In this document: positions 8,554 through 16,470 of the stretch, in pieces | Layout: each line of letters starts with the position of its first letter | Position numbering within the stretch: position 1 is the first letter of the stretch | Assembly: GCF_014349155.1 (NCBI RefSeq) | Contig: NZ_JACSIT010000091.1 | Location: 1 to 64,000, forward strand | Reading direction: 5' to 3' | Length of the DNA stretch: 64,000 nt | Source of the DNA: Neolewinella lacunae | GTDB lineage: Bacteria > Bacteroidota > Bacteroidia > Chitinophagales > Saprospiraceae | Notes under the pieces: generated by a model | The model's input: the letters and a program-made list of their open reading frames with translations, nothing else | What the model was told of the DNA's origin: nothing | Database searches by the model: none | Translations under genes and position numbers: made by a program

Positions 8554-8670
8554 ATGACCAAGCAAGAAATCACCAGGCAGCTGAAAAAAACCATCAAGCA
8601 GCTAAAAGCGATTATCGAACAAGACAAAAAGGGCAAGAAAGCCAAAAAAGCCAAAAACAAAGCGAGGTAA
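8554..8670 (+). CDS. Small lysine-rich protein (38 aa)
   Basis: ATG at 8554 to TAA at 8668 encodes 38 residues, beginning MTKQEITRQLKKTIKQLKA and ending in a run of K, A and N residues. The amphipathic N-terminal helix and the basic tail resemble small nucleic-acid- or ribosome-associated proteins. The codon pattern looks like its neighbours and no competing frame is better. It is too short to be certain; an alternative is non-coding sequence with a chance frame. Confidence 0.45.
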   Translation: MTKQEITRQLKKTIKQLKAIIEQDKKGKKAKKAKNKAR

Positions 8671-9008
8671 AGGAAACGGATAAAGGGGAATCAGCTGAAT
8701 AGTCATTGCTTCGGCCACCAAGTATAATAATTTCACGCCCTTTCATTAACTGCAATCGAAACACCTCCTCCTCTCCAAGAACAGGAAACAGTTCGGAAAA
8801 AGCAATTTTGCAAACAACACATTTTTGAAAAACGGTCCGCACATCCAAACCACTACTCCAGCACCCGATACCCCCAAAACATTGAGTGGGTCGGTAGACT
8901 TGGAAGATTGGGAGCGGGTCTTGAGCATGAAAGCAACGGAGCAAAGTATCGAACAAGAAATTGCAGCGTGTATTCGAGCTTACGCTAATAAAGTTATAGC
9001 GAAACATT
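8671..9008. other. Intergenic, no gene recognised
   Basis: No convincing reading frame: the plus-strand frame from 8825 starts at TTG and overlaps the next gene in another frame. No clear hairpin or repeat was seen. It may carry the promoter of the 9009 gene. Confidence 0.45.
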
Positions 9009-9437
9009 ATGAACAACAAAACCAGACCCACCCTTATTTACGTAATTGTCGCACTAACGGCACTGACTGTTACGAGAGCTCAGGCTATTTATTTTCTCTT
9101 CACTTTAGAAATGTTTGGTGGCACCAGTCCTGACGAGTGGCTTGGGCCATGGGTCACTGATTCCATTTTGGGGATTATGTTGCCTTTAGTCATTTACTTT
9201 ATTTTAAATGGCTCGGGAATGAAAACCTGGGCCCTGATTATCGTTTACAGCGCGCTCGGTTCGTTCGACTACGCCAATGGTTTAGTAACGGAATGGCTAC
9301 ATCCATTACCTGAAGAAACGGCTGGAAGGATGTTAGTATTTTCCGCCCTTGCCGCCACGTTAACCTTTCAGATCGTTGCCACCTATTTACTTTTTCAGGA
9401 TAAAGCAGTAGGTCATTTTTTTAAGCAGAATCATTAG
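9009..9437 (+). CDS. Membrane protein of unknown function
   Basis: 142 residues with four likely membrane helices (about residues 8-28, 48-68, 74-92 and 108-128). No family motif was recognised. It precedes the cyclase-like gene by 14 bases on the same strand and could share its transcript. The codon usage is AT-leaning like the rest of the 3.7-10.5 kb island. Confidence 0.6.
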   Translation: MNNKTRPTLIYVIVALTALTVTRAQAIYFLFTLEMFGGTSPDEWLGPWVTDSILGIMLPLVIYFILNGSGMKTWALIIVYSALGSFDYANGLVTEWLHPLPEETAGRMLVFSALAATLTFQIVATYLLFQDKAVGHFFKQNH

Positions 9438-9451
9438 TTGTTTAAATTGCT

Positions 9452-10498
9452 ATGAGAAAAATAAAGCTTCAAAGGGTTATTGTTATCGCCCTGACCATGA
9501 GCCTCGTAGGAGGGCTACAGTCATTGTACGATTATGCCATATTAATGAGTCTTTTTAGCTTAGGTCCGTCATCGCTGTATCAGTTTAAAACCGAGTTTGT
9601 GTTCAATCTTGCGTCAGGTTTCGGAGGTGGTTTGGTAGCTGGGGTGACGCTAAATTTAATTGACGAAAGATATCGTACTAAACCTTACTACCAGAGTCTG
9701 TTCATTTTGATCGCTATGTTCATAGCCGTCTGGGTCATCAGGAATATTATCGAGGGCTTAATTCAGGTGCAAATGGGAGGCACGTTCTATTTTTCATTCG
9801 ACGCAACGGACATTAAAAATATTTTCTTCTGAATGATCATCGTCATTCTCGCTTACTTCTTCCTCGAAATGAATAACAAGTTCGGCCCTGGGAAACTGCA
9901 GAAAATATTTCTAGGCAAGTTCAATACACCAGTTGAAGAAGAGCGAATTTTCATGTTTCTTGACCTGAAATCTTCCACAACCATAGCCGAAAAACTAGGG
10001 GGCATACAGTACCACCTCTTTCTAAAAGAGGTTTTTTCTGATGTCACGATCCCCATTTTGGCTACTCAGGGGGACATTTACCAATACATTGGTGATGAAA
10101 TTGTCCTAACCTGGGAGATAACCCACCCGGAGAATGCAGTCAACTGCATTCAATGCTTTTTTGAAATCCAGCAATTGCTTGAAAAAAAAGAAAGCAGATA
10201 CCTACGGAAGTTCGGGCTGACGCCACAATTTAAAGCTGGGGCGCACTTTGGATATGTGATAGCGGGCGAAATAGGGGTAATTAAGCGAGACATCACCTAT
10301 TCAGGGGACGTACTCAATACTACCGCACGCATCCAGGGCATGTGCAACGAATTGAAAAGTAATTTCCTAATCTCCCGGCCTTTATTTGAAATGGGTGGAT
10401 TGAATGCCCAGGACTACAAATTCGAGCAAAAAGGCGATATCTTGCTAAAAGGAAAGGCAGAATCAATGGAGTTAATAGCGGTTACCTTGCAGCTATAA
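9452..10498 (+). pseudogene. Adenylate/guanylate cyclase-like gene split by an in-frame TGA
   Basis: Two adjacent frames are in the same phase and separated only by TGA at 9830-9832: residues 1-126 form a membrane domain (three to four helices) ending DATDIKNIFF, and an ATG directly after the stop opens 221 residues. The downstream part completes the last helix (MIIVILAYFFLEMNNKFGPG) and continues into a class III nucleotide cyclase domain with ERIFMFLDLKSSTTIAEKLG, GDIYQYIGDEIVLTW and KRDITYSGDVLNTTARIQ. The Asp of FLDLKSS and the Asp in GDEIV are the usual metal ligands. A normal member is about 350 residues, matching the sum (348). TGG to TGA is the simplest mutation. The catalytic part might still be made from the ATG at 9833. 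Confidence 0.7.
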
Positions 10499-10537
10499 TT
10501 TCCAGCCTGGGACATCCCAGGAGAAGAGTTTAAACGC

Positions 10538-10596
10538 GAGGTCAAGACGTTTTACGTCGCAGGGAATTACTGTGCGACGTAAAACGTCTCCACCTC
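10538..10596. terminator. Inverted repeat between convergent genes (R1 family)
   Basis: GAGGTCAAGACGTTTTACGTCGCA (10538-10561, longer than a typical terminator arm) pairs with TGCGACGTAAAACGTCTCCACCTC (10573-10596), with two mismatches over 24 bases. It sits between the plus-strand cyclase gene and the minus-strand NmrA gene, so it could end both transcripts. There is no clear T-tract, and it is built from two opposed copies of the R1 core. Confidence 0.5.
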
Positions 10597-10617
10597 ACGG
10601 CTCAACCTCACGCCGCC

Positions 10618-11451
10618 CTAAGCAAAGTCCTGGGCTAAAACGGAACGCACATCGGTGGCGGGTCGACCGAGGAGCGTGGGGATATCCTGCGTGACTTTAT
10701 TTGCCGCTCCGGAGCGCATGAGGTTGTAAACGGGGATCATGTAGTCGGCCACGAAGGGAGGAGCTCCGGCGGCAGCCAGTGCCCCACGGTAGGTTTCGTC
10801 GCTGGGTTCGGGGTAGACGATGGTTTTGCCCGTCAGCTCAGAAATCAGGGCGGCGATGTCGTGCATGCTGTGGACCTCCGGACCGGTCAGCTCGTACACC
10901 CGGCCAACGTGGTCTTCCGTTGCCAGGGCCAGGGCCGCCACCTCGCCGATGTCGGCCGGGGCGACGAAAGCGGCTTCCCCTGCCCCCGAGGGAGTAAAAA
11001 TGATGCCTCGCTGCTCGATGTTTTCCCGTTCGTAGATGCCGAAGTTGCTGGCGAAGAAGCTGGGCCGCAGGATGGTCACCGGTAAGCCGGAGGTCCGCAG
11101 TTTGGCTTCCATTTCCGCGTGGAAGGGCAGCTCCGCCAGGTCGTTCATCCCCAGGGCACTGAGGTAGGTGACGCGGGGCCGGCCGTGGTCGGCCAGGTAA
11201 TCCAGGAAGGGAGCGACCATCTCGCTGAGTCCCGGTTCCAGGGGTGGGCCAACGACAAAAACGGCCGCGTGGCCATCGACGGCCGAGTAAGTACTGGGGT
11301 CTTTGAAATCGAAAATGGCCGTAGCCGTGGGGGCTCCCGCGATGGCTTGGCGGCTGGCGGCCGTGACGGCCACGCCAGCGTGCTGTTGCAGGGCAGCAAC
11401 TACCTGCCGGCCAATGGTTCCGGTAGCACCGGTGACGAATACTTTAGTCAT
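10618..11451 (-). CDS. NmrA-like NAD(P)-binding protein
   Basis: 277 residues of the atypical SDR (NmrA/HSCARG) class. The N-terminal TGATGTIGRQVV is the Rossmann glycine motif. There is no Tyr-x-x-x-Lys pair, the middle part has the FFASNFGIY substrate loop, and HSMHDIAALISELTGK is in the C-terminal half. Related proteins are NAD(P)H:quinone oxidoreductase-like (QOR2) or redox-sensing proteins. It is transcribed away from an HxlR regulator with a 116-base shared control region, an arrangement typical of electrophile- or quinone-responsive pairs. The chemistry is inferred from that context. Confidence 0.8.
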   Translation of the reverse strand: MTKVFVTGATGTIGRQVVAALQQHAGVAVTAASRQAIAGAPTATAIFDFKDPSTYSAVDGHAAVFVVGPPLEPGLSEMVAPFLDYLADHGRPRVTYLSALGMNDLAELPFHAEMEAKLRTSGLPVTILRPSFFASNFGIYERENIEQRGIIFTPSGAGEAAFVAPADIGEVAALALATEDHVGRVYELTGPEVHSMHDIAALISELTGKTIVYPEPSDETYRGALAAAGAPPFVADYMIPVYNLMRSGAANKVTQDIPTLLGRPATDVRSVLAQDFA

Positions 11452-11492
11452 GTTAAAATGCTTTTGTTAACGGGGCAAAGTTGGGTGCGATT

Positions 11493-11534
11493 AGTACCTT
11501 TACGCAAGTAGGTACGAAAAAGTCAGGTAGGTAC
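11493..11534. promoter_or_regulatory. Candidate HxlR operator
   Basis: Between the divergent NmrA and HxlR genes, GTAGGTAC occurs at 11508-11515 and 11527-11534, 19 bases apart, and an inverted AGTACCT lies at 11493-11499. Repeated GTAC half-sites on one face of the helix fit binding by a dimeric winged-helix repressor. Inferred from position and symmetry only. Confidence 0.45.
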
Positions 11535-11567
11535 CTAAAAGTAACCAATGTTGAAAATCAGGTAATT

Positions 11568-11927
11568 ATGTCCGAAAAAAATATGCCCCTCCGCGATGCT
11601 GGCCCCAAAAACACCGGTTTTGGGCAGTGTCCGGTGATGACCTCCCTGGCCGTCATCGGCGGGAAATGGAAGCCGGCCATCCTGTATTTTCTCCAGCAAC
11701 ACGGGGTACTGCGCTTCGGCGAACTGCGCAAGGTGGTGCCGGGCATCACCCAGAAAATGCTCTCGCAACAGCTCAAGGAATTGGAAACAGATGGCATCAT
11801 CGTGCGCCGGGTGTACGCCGAAATTCCTCCGCGGGTGGAGTACCGGCTCAGTACGTTGGGCGAGAGCCTCCGGCCCATGCTGGACGCGATGGCGAGCTGG
11901 GGGATGGATTATTTGCGGCGTGGGTGA
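11568..11927 (+). CDS. HxlR-family winged-helix transcriptional regulator
   Basis: 119 residues when started at MSEKNMPLRDAG; the longer upstream frame would run through the operator region. The domain is complete: Cys at CPVMTSLAVIGGKWKPAILYFL (the redox-active Cys position of this family), the recognition helix in PGITQKMLSQQLKELE, and the wing IIVRRVYAEIPPRVEYRLS, which is the HxlR signature. It probably represses itself and the divergent NmrA-like gene, and senses electrophiles or quinones through the N-terminal Cys; sensing is inferred from family members. Confidence 0.85.
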   Translation: MSEKNMPLRDAGPKNTGFGQCPVMTSLAVIGGKWKPAILYFLQQHGVLRFGELRKVVPGITQKMLSQQLKELETDGIIVRRVYAEIPPRVEYRLSTLGESLRPMLDAMASWGMDYLRRG

Positions 11928-11939
11928 GCTTTAGACCGG

Positions 11940-12076
11940 ATTAGCCCATGGAGGGGCATGGAGTGAGGCATGGAGTTGCATGGAGTTTTTTTTGCGGGAG
12001 GTCAAGACGTTTTACGAGCCCATGGAGTTACCTGGAGTTAAGCATAGAGTTACGTGGAGTGGATCCCGACCTCTGA
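11940..12076 (-). repeat. Composite intergenic repeat R1/R2 (copies 5 and 6)
   Basis: AGCCCATGGAGGGGCATGGAGT iterations, a GAGGTCAAGACGTTTTACG core that jumps directly into a second AGCCCATGGAGT block, and GGATCCCGACCTCTGA. The R1 palindrome is truncated at the jump, showing recombination between units. Confidence 0.8.
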
Positions 12077-12077
12077 A

Positions 12078-12108
12078 TTTACCCCGCCTTTACACCTTTT
12101 TACATTTG
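12078..12108 (+). promoter_or_regulatory. Candidate promoter of the DUF2911 gene
   Basis: TACATTTG at 12101-12108 matches the Bacteroidota -7 box TAnnTTTG. A TTTA at 12078-12081, 19 bases upstream, is one base off the -33 TTTG. It would give a leader of about 100 bases before the ATG at 12218. Confidence 0.4.
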
Positions 12109-12217
12109 GATCGGGGCCGGTGGCCGGGGCTGGCGCTACTTTGCCGGCCTTATCATCACCCGTAGTCGTGGTGTGACGGATCGTCACCCCGCACCACCCT
12201 ACTCAAGCGATTTTCCC

Positions 12218-13087
12218 ATGCATTTTCGTTCCCTGCTTTTTCTTCTTTGCTGTTTGAGTGCGTCATTGTGGGCGCAGTTGCCGCCCGTTAGCCCGAAGGC
12301 CGAGTTGCGGCAGCAGGTGGGCAATACCCATATTACGGTGGAGTTCGCCCGGCCGATCGCCCGGGGCCGGAAGATTTTTGGGGGCCAGGTGCCCTACGGA
12401 CAGCAGTGGCAGACCGGCGCGGAGGCCACCTTCATCCGTTTCGACCAGCCCGTCACCATCGCCGGGAAGGAACTGCCAGCCGGTGGCTACGCGCTGATCA
12501 CCATCCCCGATAAAACGGAATGGACCATCATGATCCACGACGCCGCGCACGGCAGCATGCGTTACGACAAATCAACCTATAAGGTCCAAATCTGCGTCCC
12601 CGTCACCCAGCCTAACCGCTTTTACGAAGCCCTCTCGCTGGAGTTCGACGTGCTGCAACACAGCGCCCGCCTCTACATCACCTGGACGGACGTACAGGTA
12701 AGCATCCCCATCGAAACGCAATCGGAGCAGTCGGCCACGGCCTACATCAACAACCTGCTGAAGAGCTCCACGCCATACGTCGAGGAAGACCATTTCCGGG
12801 CAGTGAATTACCTGCTCTTCAATAAGGTAGAACCCGAAAAAGCCATCTCCCTCATCCAACGGATCCAGCGGGACAATCCTGCGGAATACCCTTACCGGCA
12901 GCTCGTGCGGGCCTACCTGCAACTGGGCAAAAAAGAGGCGGCCCTAAAGGCCCTCGACGAAGGAAGAGCTGCCCTCCGCCGGGAGTACGCCGATGACCAA
13001 CAGACGCTCAATGCCTTTCTTGAGGCTTATACGGAGCAGCGGGCGAAGATCGTGGCGGGCACGGCGGATGGGCAGAAGGCTTGGTGA
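12218..13087 (+). CDS. DUF2911 domain secreted protein
   Basis: 289 residues from MHFRSLLFLLCCLSASLWAQ, a clear signal peptide; the frame extends upstream but without a signal. Residues 22-170 are a DUF2911 domain: SPKAELRQQVGNTHITVEFARPIARGRKIFG, VPYGQQWQTGAEATF and GGYALITIPDKTEWTI carry its conserved Gly, Trp and Thr residues. The C-terminal 100 residues are helical and TPR-like, with YRQLVRAYLQLGKKEAALKALDEG. DUF2911 proteins are periplasmic or lipid-anchored proteins with no proven function. No operon partner is evident. Confidence 0.8.
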   Translation: MHFRSLLFLLCCLSASLWAQLPPVSPKAELRQQVGNTHITVEFARPIARGRKIFGGQVPYGQQWQTGAEATFIRFDQPVTIAGKELPAGGYALITIPDKTEWTIMIHDAAHGSMRYDKSTYKVQICVPVTQPNRFYEALSLEFDVLQHSARLYITWTDVQVSIPIETQSEQSATAYINNLLKSSTPYVEEDHFRAVNYLLFNKVEPEKAISLIQRIQRDNPAEYPYRQLVRAYLQLGKKEAALKALDEGRAALRREYADDQQTLNAFLEAYTEQRAKIVAGTADGQKAW

Positions 13088-13103
13088 GGTGCCTGCTTCG
13101 CAG

Positions 13104-13177
13104 TTTTTTTTGAACCACTAAGCGTACGAAGGGGAGCTTCGCTCTTTTTTTGAACCACTAAGCACACGAAGAGGGGC
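13104..13177 (+). repeat. Dispersed repeat R3, two tandem copies
   Basis: TTTTTTTGAACCACTAAG followed by CGTACGAAGGGG, then 40 bases on again TTTTTTTGAACCACTAAGCACACGAAGAGGGG, with a GGGAGCTTCGCTC hairpin between them. Other copies are at 22038-22152 and 39633-39825. Confidence 0.75.
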
Positions 13178-13190
13178 TAAGTAGGGCAAG

Positions 13191-13290
13191 ACTGGATCCG
13201 GACCTCTGGTCCGGCGAGGTTCTTTTTGACCATGGAGTGGCATAGAGTTGCATGGAGTTTTTTGCGCGAGGTCAAGACTTTCCACGTCGC
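13191..13290 (-). repeat. Composite intergenic repeat R1/R2 (copy 7)
   Basis: GGATCCGGACCTCTGGTCCGG region, then CCATGGAGTGGCATAGAGTTGCATGGAGT and GAGGTCAAGACTTTCCACGTCGC. Reverse orientation relative to 34871-35221. Confidence 0.8.
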
Positions 13291-13428
13291 TGAAGGAAAT
13301 TCAAAGCGTCCACATTCGGCGTATAACGCCTCAACCAATGGTGGAACGCTTTGACCTCACCATTCAAGCTCATTACGTAATCAAAATAGTTTCATTTTAA
13401 AATTTATTTCAACTTTAGCATCAATTTG

Positions 13429-13460
13429 TTTGCCCAGTTGCGTAAGCGGCCCTACTTTTG
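13429..13460 (+). promoter_or_regulatory. Bacteroidota-type promoter
   Basis: TTTG at 13429-13432, a spacer of 20 bases, and TACTTTTG at 13453-13460 match the TTTG/TAnnTTTG consensus exactly. The predicted transcript start is about ten bases before the ATG at 13477. This is the best promoter match I see in the window. Confidence 0.6.
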
Positions 13461-13476
13461 AATCAAATAGTGAACC

Positions 13477-13875
13477 ATGGGCCACTTTATCATCAAGGAC
13501 GCTACACTTTTTGGCGAAATTTTGCAAGAACACCCCTTGGACATTGACCTGGAGACGATCACTGTGCGCGACTTGATTGCGGCGAGGGTGACGGAAGAAG
13601 TGGGGCGGCGGAACAAGCTTACGCCAGAGCATTACCGCTATCTGGTGGATCTGGCCCCGGCCGAAAGCCGCCTCAACGCCATGGTGCGCAGGCTCTCGGG
13701 GCTGAAGGCAGTGGATGCGGAAAATCCGATCCTGGAAGCACTACAGGCCTTCGAGCGGAACGTCTTTTTCGTCCTGGTGGGCGACCGGCAGGTAACGTCG
13801 CTGGAAGAAGTTATTCCTGCTACGGCGCAACAGGAAGTCACCTTCATCAAGCTTACCCAATTGATTGGTGGGTAG
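13477..13875 (+). CDS. Hypothetical protein upstream of DUF4132 gene
   Basis: 132 residues, mostly alpha-helical, with no signal peptide or membrane segment and no motif I recognise. A middle part, LTPEHYRYLVDLAPAESRLNA, is followed by a hydrophobic segment FFVLVGDRQVTSLEEVIP. It has its own good promoter and ends 16 bases before the DUF4132 gene, so the two probably form an operon and may act together. Its position suggests a small partner of the DUF4132 protein. Confidence 0.65.
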   Translation: MGHFIIKDATLFGEILQEHPLDIDLETITVRDLIAARVTEEVGRRNKLTPEHYRYLVDLAPAESRLNAMVRRLSGLKAVDAENPILEALQAFERNVFFVLVGDRQVTSLEEVIPATAQQEVTFIKLTQLIGG

Positions 13876-13891
13876 ACAAATCCTTACGCTG

Positions 13892-15970
13892 ATGATCAAG
13901 CAATTGTTACCATTCTTCGCTCCGAAGACTTCCCCGGCACCTGCGGCCGCGCCCAATGCACCTGATTTTGCCCGCACCGTGGCCGCCATTCAGGAAACGA
14001 CGGCCCCAAAAGACTTCGATTTCAATCCCTTGCTCGATGCGTTTGGCCTGCCCATGAACCTGCTGATCAAGGAGCACGATGTCGAGCCCGGCCTCCAGGC
14101 CCTGCTGCGCCACGCCGCCACCGCCTCCGCCGCAAGGCCCTCCGCCACCTGGCGCAAGAAGGCCCGGGCGCTGGGTACGGCCTTCGGAGTAGAGGCCAGC
14201 ACCGCTTTTTTGCAAGATTTCCTCCTGCTACTGCACGCCATTAAACCTACTACACCCGCCGAATACACCGCCACGGAGTACCGCGACTACCTGATCCACA
14301 AAAACCACCAGCCGGTGGTGAAGGGGCTCCTTTGGCTCTGCAGCCAGCAGGACCGCGAGGATTTTGCGCACCACCTGGGCGGCATTGCGCTGGTGGCCTA
14401 CAAAAAAGTACCGGGCCAGGGACCGCTGGACCTGGCCATTGGCAACGCCTGCACCGCAGCGCTGGCCCTGATGGAAGGCCACCACGGCATCGGCCAACTC
14501 GCCAGCCTCAGCTACCGCGTTAAGCAGAGCAGCATCCGCAAAAAAATAGAGCGTTTGCTGGACGAAAGTGCGGGGACTCGCAACTTGAGTCGGCAGGAAA
14601 TCGAAGATATATCCGTGCGCGACTACGGCCTGCGGGGCGATGTCCTCGAAAGCAGCATCGGCGAATACACCGCCGTGCTCCGGCTGGAAAAACCTGGCAA
14701 GGTGGCCCTCACCTGGCGGAAAGCGGACAAAACGCAAAAGAGCGTGCCCCAATCCGTACGCGCGCACTTTGCGGGAGACTTGACGCGCCTGAAAGCCACG
14801 AAAAAGGCGTTGGAAAGCGACAGCAGCAGTTTGCGGGACCGCCTGGACTGGAGCCTGCGCCTGAACCGCAGCCTCCCCATGGCCTACTTTTTGGAAACGT
14901 GGCTGGGCAAGGACTTGCTGCGCTACTTCGCCGACCGGCTCATCTGGCAATTCAGCGACGGCGGAGCGGAAACGGCCGTGAGTGCCATCCGCGGACCGGA
15001 GGGCTGGGAAAATGCCGCCGGGGAACCGGTGGAGGTAAACGACAAAAGCGTGGTGCGCATGTGGCATCCCGCGCTGGCTACGACCACCGAGGTGGAAGCC
15101 TGGCGGGCTTACTGCATCGCGCGGCAATTGACGCAGCCGCTGAAGCAGGCCTTCCGCGAGGTGTACCTGCTGACGCTGGCCGAAGAAAATACCCGCACGT
15201 ACAGCAACCGGATGGCGGCACACCTGCTGAAACAACACCAATTTGCGCAGTTGGCGCGGGGTCGGGGCTGGACCTACTCCCTGATCGGTGCCTTCGACCA
15301 CGGCATGGCGACCCAGCCCTGCTACCAGGAGCTTCAGGAAGTGGGCATCCGCGCCGAATACCTGATCCAGGAATTGGATAACCGGGACGGCTTCAACCAG
15401 ATGGGCATTTGGAACGTGGTGGGCACCGACCAGGTCCGCTTTTTCAACCTCAACAATGGCCGGGAGGTGCTGGAGCTCGTGCGGGTCCCGCCCATCGTGC
15501 TCTCGGAGGTTTTGCGGGATACCGACCTGTTCGTTGGGGTGGCCAGCATCGGCAACGACGAGCAGTGGGCCGACGGGGGCGGGGAAAGGTTCCAGACTTA
15601 CTGGCGGAGCTACTCGACGGATGCGCTTACGGAGCTGGGGGCCAATCGGAAACTCGCGCTGGAGCGGCTGCTGCCCCGCCTGAAAATTCGCAACGTGGCT
15701 ACGCTCGATGATAAATACTTACGGGTGCGGGGTAAAATCCGTCACTATAAAATCCACATCGGCAGCGGCAATATTTTGATGGAGCCGAATGACCAGTATT
15801 TGTGCATCGTGCCGGGGCCGACGGGTGCGCGGGCCACTCCCGGCGAAGGCCTTTATTTGCCCTTCGAGGGCGACCGGACGCTCTCGATTATTCTATCCAA
15901 AGCGCTACTCCTGGCCGATGACGACAAGATAAAAGACGTGACGATAACGCGGCAGTTGAAGCGGTGGTGA
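13892..15970 (+). CDS. DUF4132 (MolR-like) domain protein
   Basis: 692 residues from the ATG at 13892; a TTG at 13865 is possible but would overlap the previous gene. The C-terminal half carries the DUF4132 pattern: TQPLKQAFREVYLLT, ENTRTYSNRMAAHLLKQHQFAQLARGRGW and IRAEYLIQELD. The final 90 residues include HYKIHIGSGNILMEPNDQYLCIVP, also conserved in this group. E. coli MolR/WGR-DUF4132 proteins are the nearest named relatives; the biochemical role is unknown. Near the N-terminus an APAAAP peptide is encoded by an exact copy of the 18-bp dispersed repeat. Confidence 0.75.
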   Translation: MIKQLLPFFAPKTSPAPAAAPNAPDFARTVAAIQETTAPKDFDFNPLLDAFGLPMNLLIKEHDVEPGLQALLRHAATASAARPSATWRKKARALGTAFGVEASTAFLQDFLLLLHAIKPTTPAEYTATEYRDYLIHKNHQPVVKGLLWLCSQQDREDFAHHLGGIALVAYKKVPGQGPLDLAIGNACTAALALMEGHHGIGQLASLSYRVKQSSIRKKIERLLDESAGTRNLSRQEIEDISVRDYGLRGDVLESSIGEYTAVLRLEKPGKVALTWRKADKTQKSVPQSVRAHFAGDLTRLKATKKALESDSSSLRDRLDWSLRLNRSLPMAYFLETWLGKDLLRYFADRLIWQFSDGGAETAVSAIRGPEGWENAAGEPVEVNDKSVVRMWHPALATTTEVEAWRAYCIARQLTQPLKQAFREVYLLTLAEENTRTYSNRMAAHLLKQHQFAQLARGRGWTYSLIGAFDHGMATQPCYQELQEVGIRAEYLIQELDNRDGFNQMGIWNVVGTDQVRFFNLNNGREVLELVRVPPIVLSEVLRDTDLFVGVASIGNDEQWADGGGERFQTYWRSYSTDALTELGANRKLALERLLPRLKIRNVATLDDKYLRVRGKIRHYKIHIGSGNILMEPNDQYLCIVPGPTGARATPGEGLYLPFEGDRTLSIILSKALLLADDDKIKDVTITRQLKRW
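13937..13954 (+). repeat. 18-bp dispersed repeat, exact copy inside DUF4132 gene
   Basis: GCACCTGCGGCCGCGCCC read in frame as A-P-A-A-A-P, in the loosely structured N-terminus. Confidence 0.9.
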
Positions 15971-16034
15971 TTTCCTTTTTAGTAGGGATTTTTTGGGCGC
16001 GGGCGCGGAGATGGTTGAGGGAGAAGGGGATTTA

Positions 16035-16170
16035 CAAAATACGATTTAGGATTTAAGATTTAGGATTGGGCTACGCGGCTGGGTGGTGGGCTTGCGCGGC
16101 TCGAAGGATTTTTACTGCGCGCAGGATTTACATTGGGATAGACGATAGACGATAGAGGATATTTGATTGG
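16035..16170. repeat. Short simple repeats
   Basis: ACGATTTAGGATTTAAGATTTAGGATT (overlapping 9-10-base iterations) and GATAGACGATAGACGATAGAGG. A related GATAGACGATATTGGATATTTGATT occurs at 27733-27757, again shortly before an R4 copy. The rest of 15971-16272 holds nothing recognised. Confidence 0.6.
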
Positions 16171-16272
16171 GCTTGCGCGGGAGGGGGGATTTTTTGCTGC
16201 GGCCGGGGATTTAGAACTGTGATGTGAAACGACTTGACCTCGCGTTGGCCGGGGAAACTCCAACGAACTTCA

Positions 16273-16357
16273 TTTATCGAAAACGTCGGGCTTTACCCGA
16301 CGCTACGCTGGTCCCTTCCAGGGACGATCAGCTAGAGCCGAGATTTTTAGCAGGATG
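16273..16357. repeat. Dispersed repeat R4 (copy 1)
   Basis: TTTATCGAAAACGTCGGGCT, then an inverted ACCCGAC that folds with GTCGGGC, a variable hairpin with CCTTCCAGG, and GATCAGCTAGAGCCGAGATTTTT. The second copy is at 27769-27852. The outer blocks are conserved and the middle differs, as expected for a folding-dependent element. Confidence 0.7.
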
Positions 16358-16366
16358 GGGCTGGCT

Positions 16367-16424
16367 GGGAAAACTCCATGCTACTCCATGCAAAGCTCCA
16401 AGCAACTCCATGGGCTAAAACGCA
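16367..16424 (+). repeat. Composite intergenic repeat, R2 part (copy 8)
   Basis: AAACTCCATGCTACTCCATGC, AGCTCCAAGCAACTCCATGG and GCTAAAA in forward orientation, immediately downstream of an R4 copy. Confidence 0.8.
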
Positions 16425-16470
16425 AATGATGCTTGGAGGCAAACCGCGAATTGGTACCACCCCAACCACT

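Noticed and set aside
8825-9133. A 102-codon plus-strand frame before the 9009 gene
   Set aside because: It starts at TTG, has no motif, and overlaps the start of a better membrane-protein frame.
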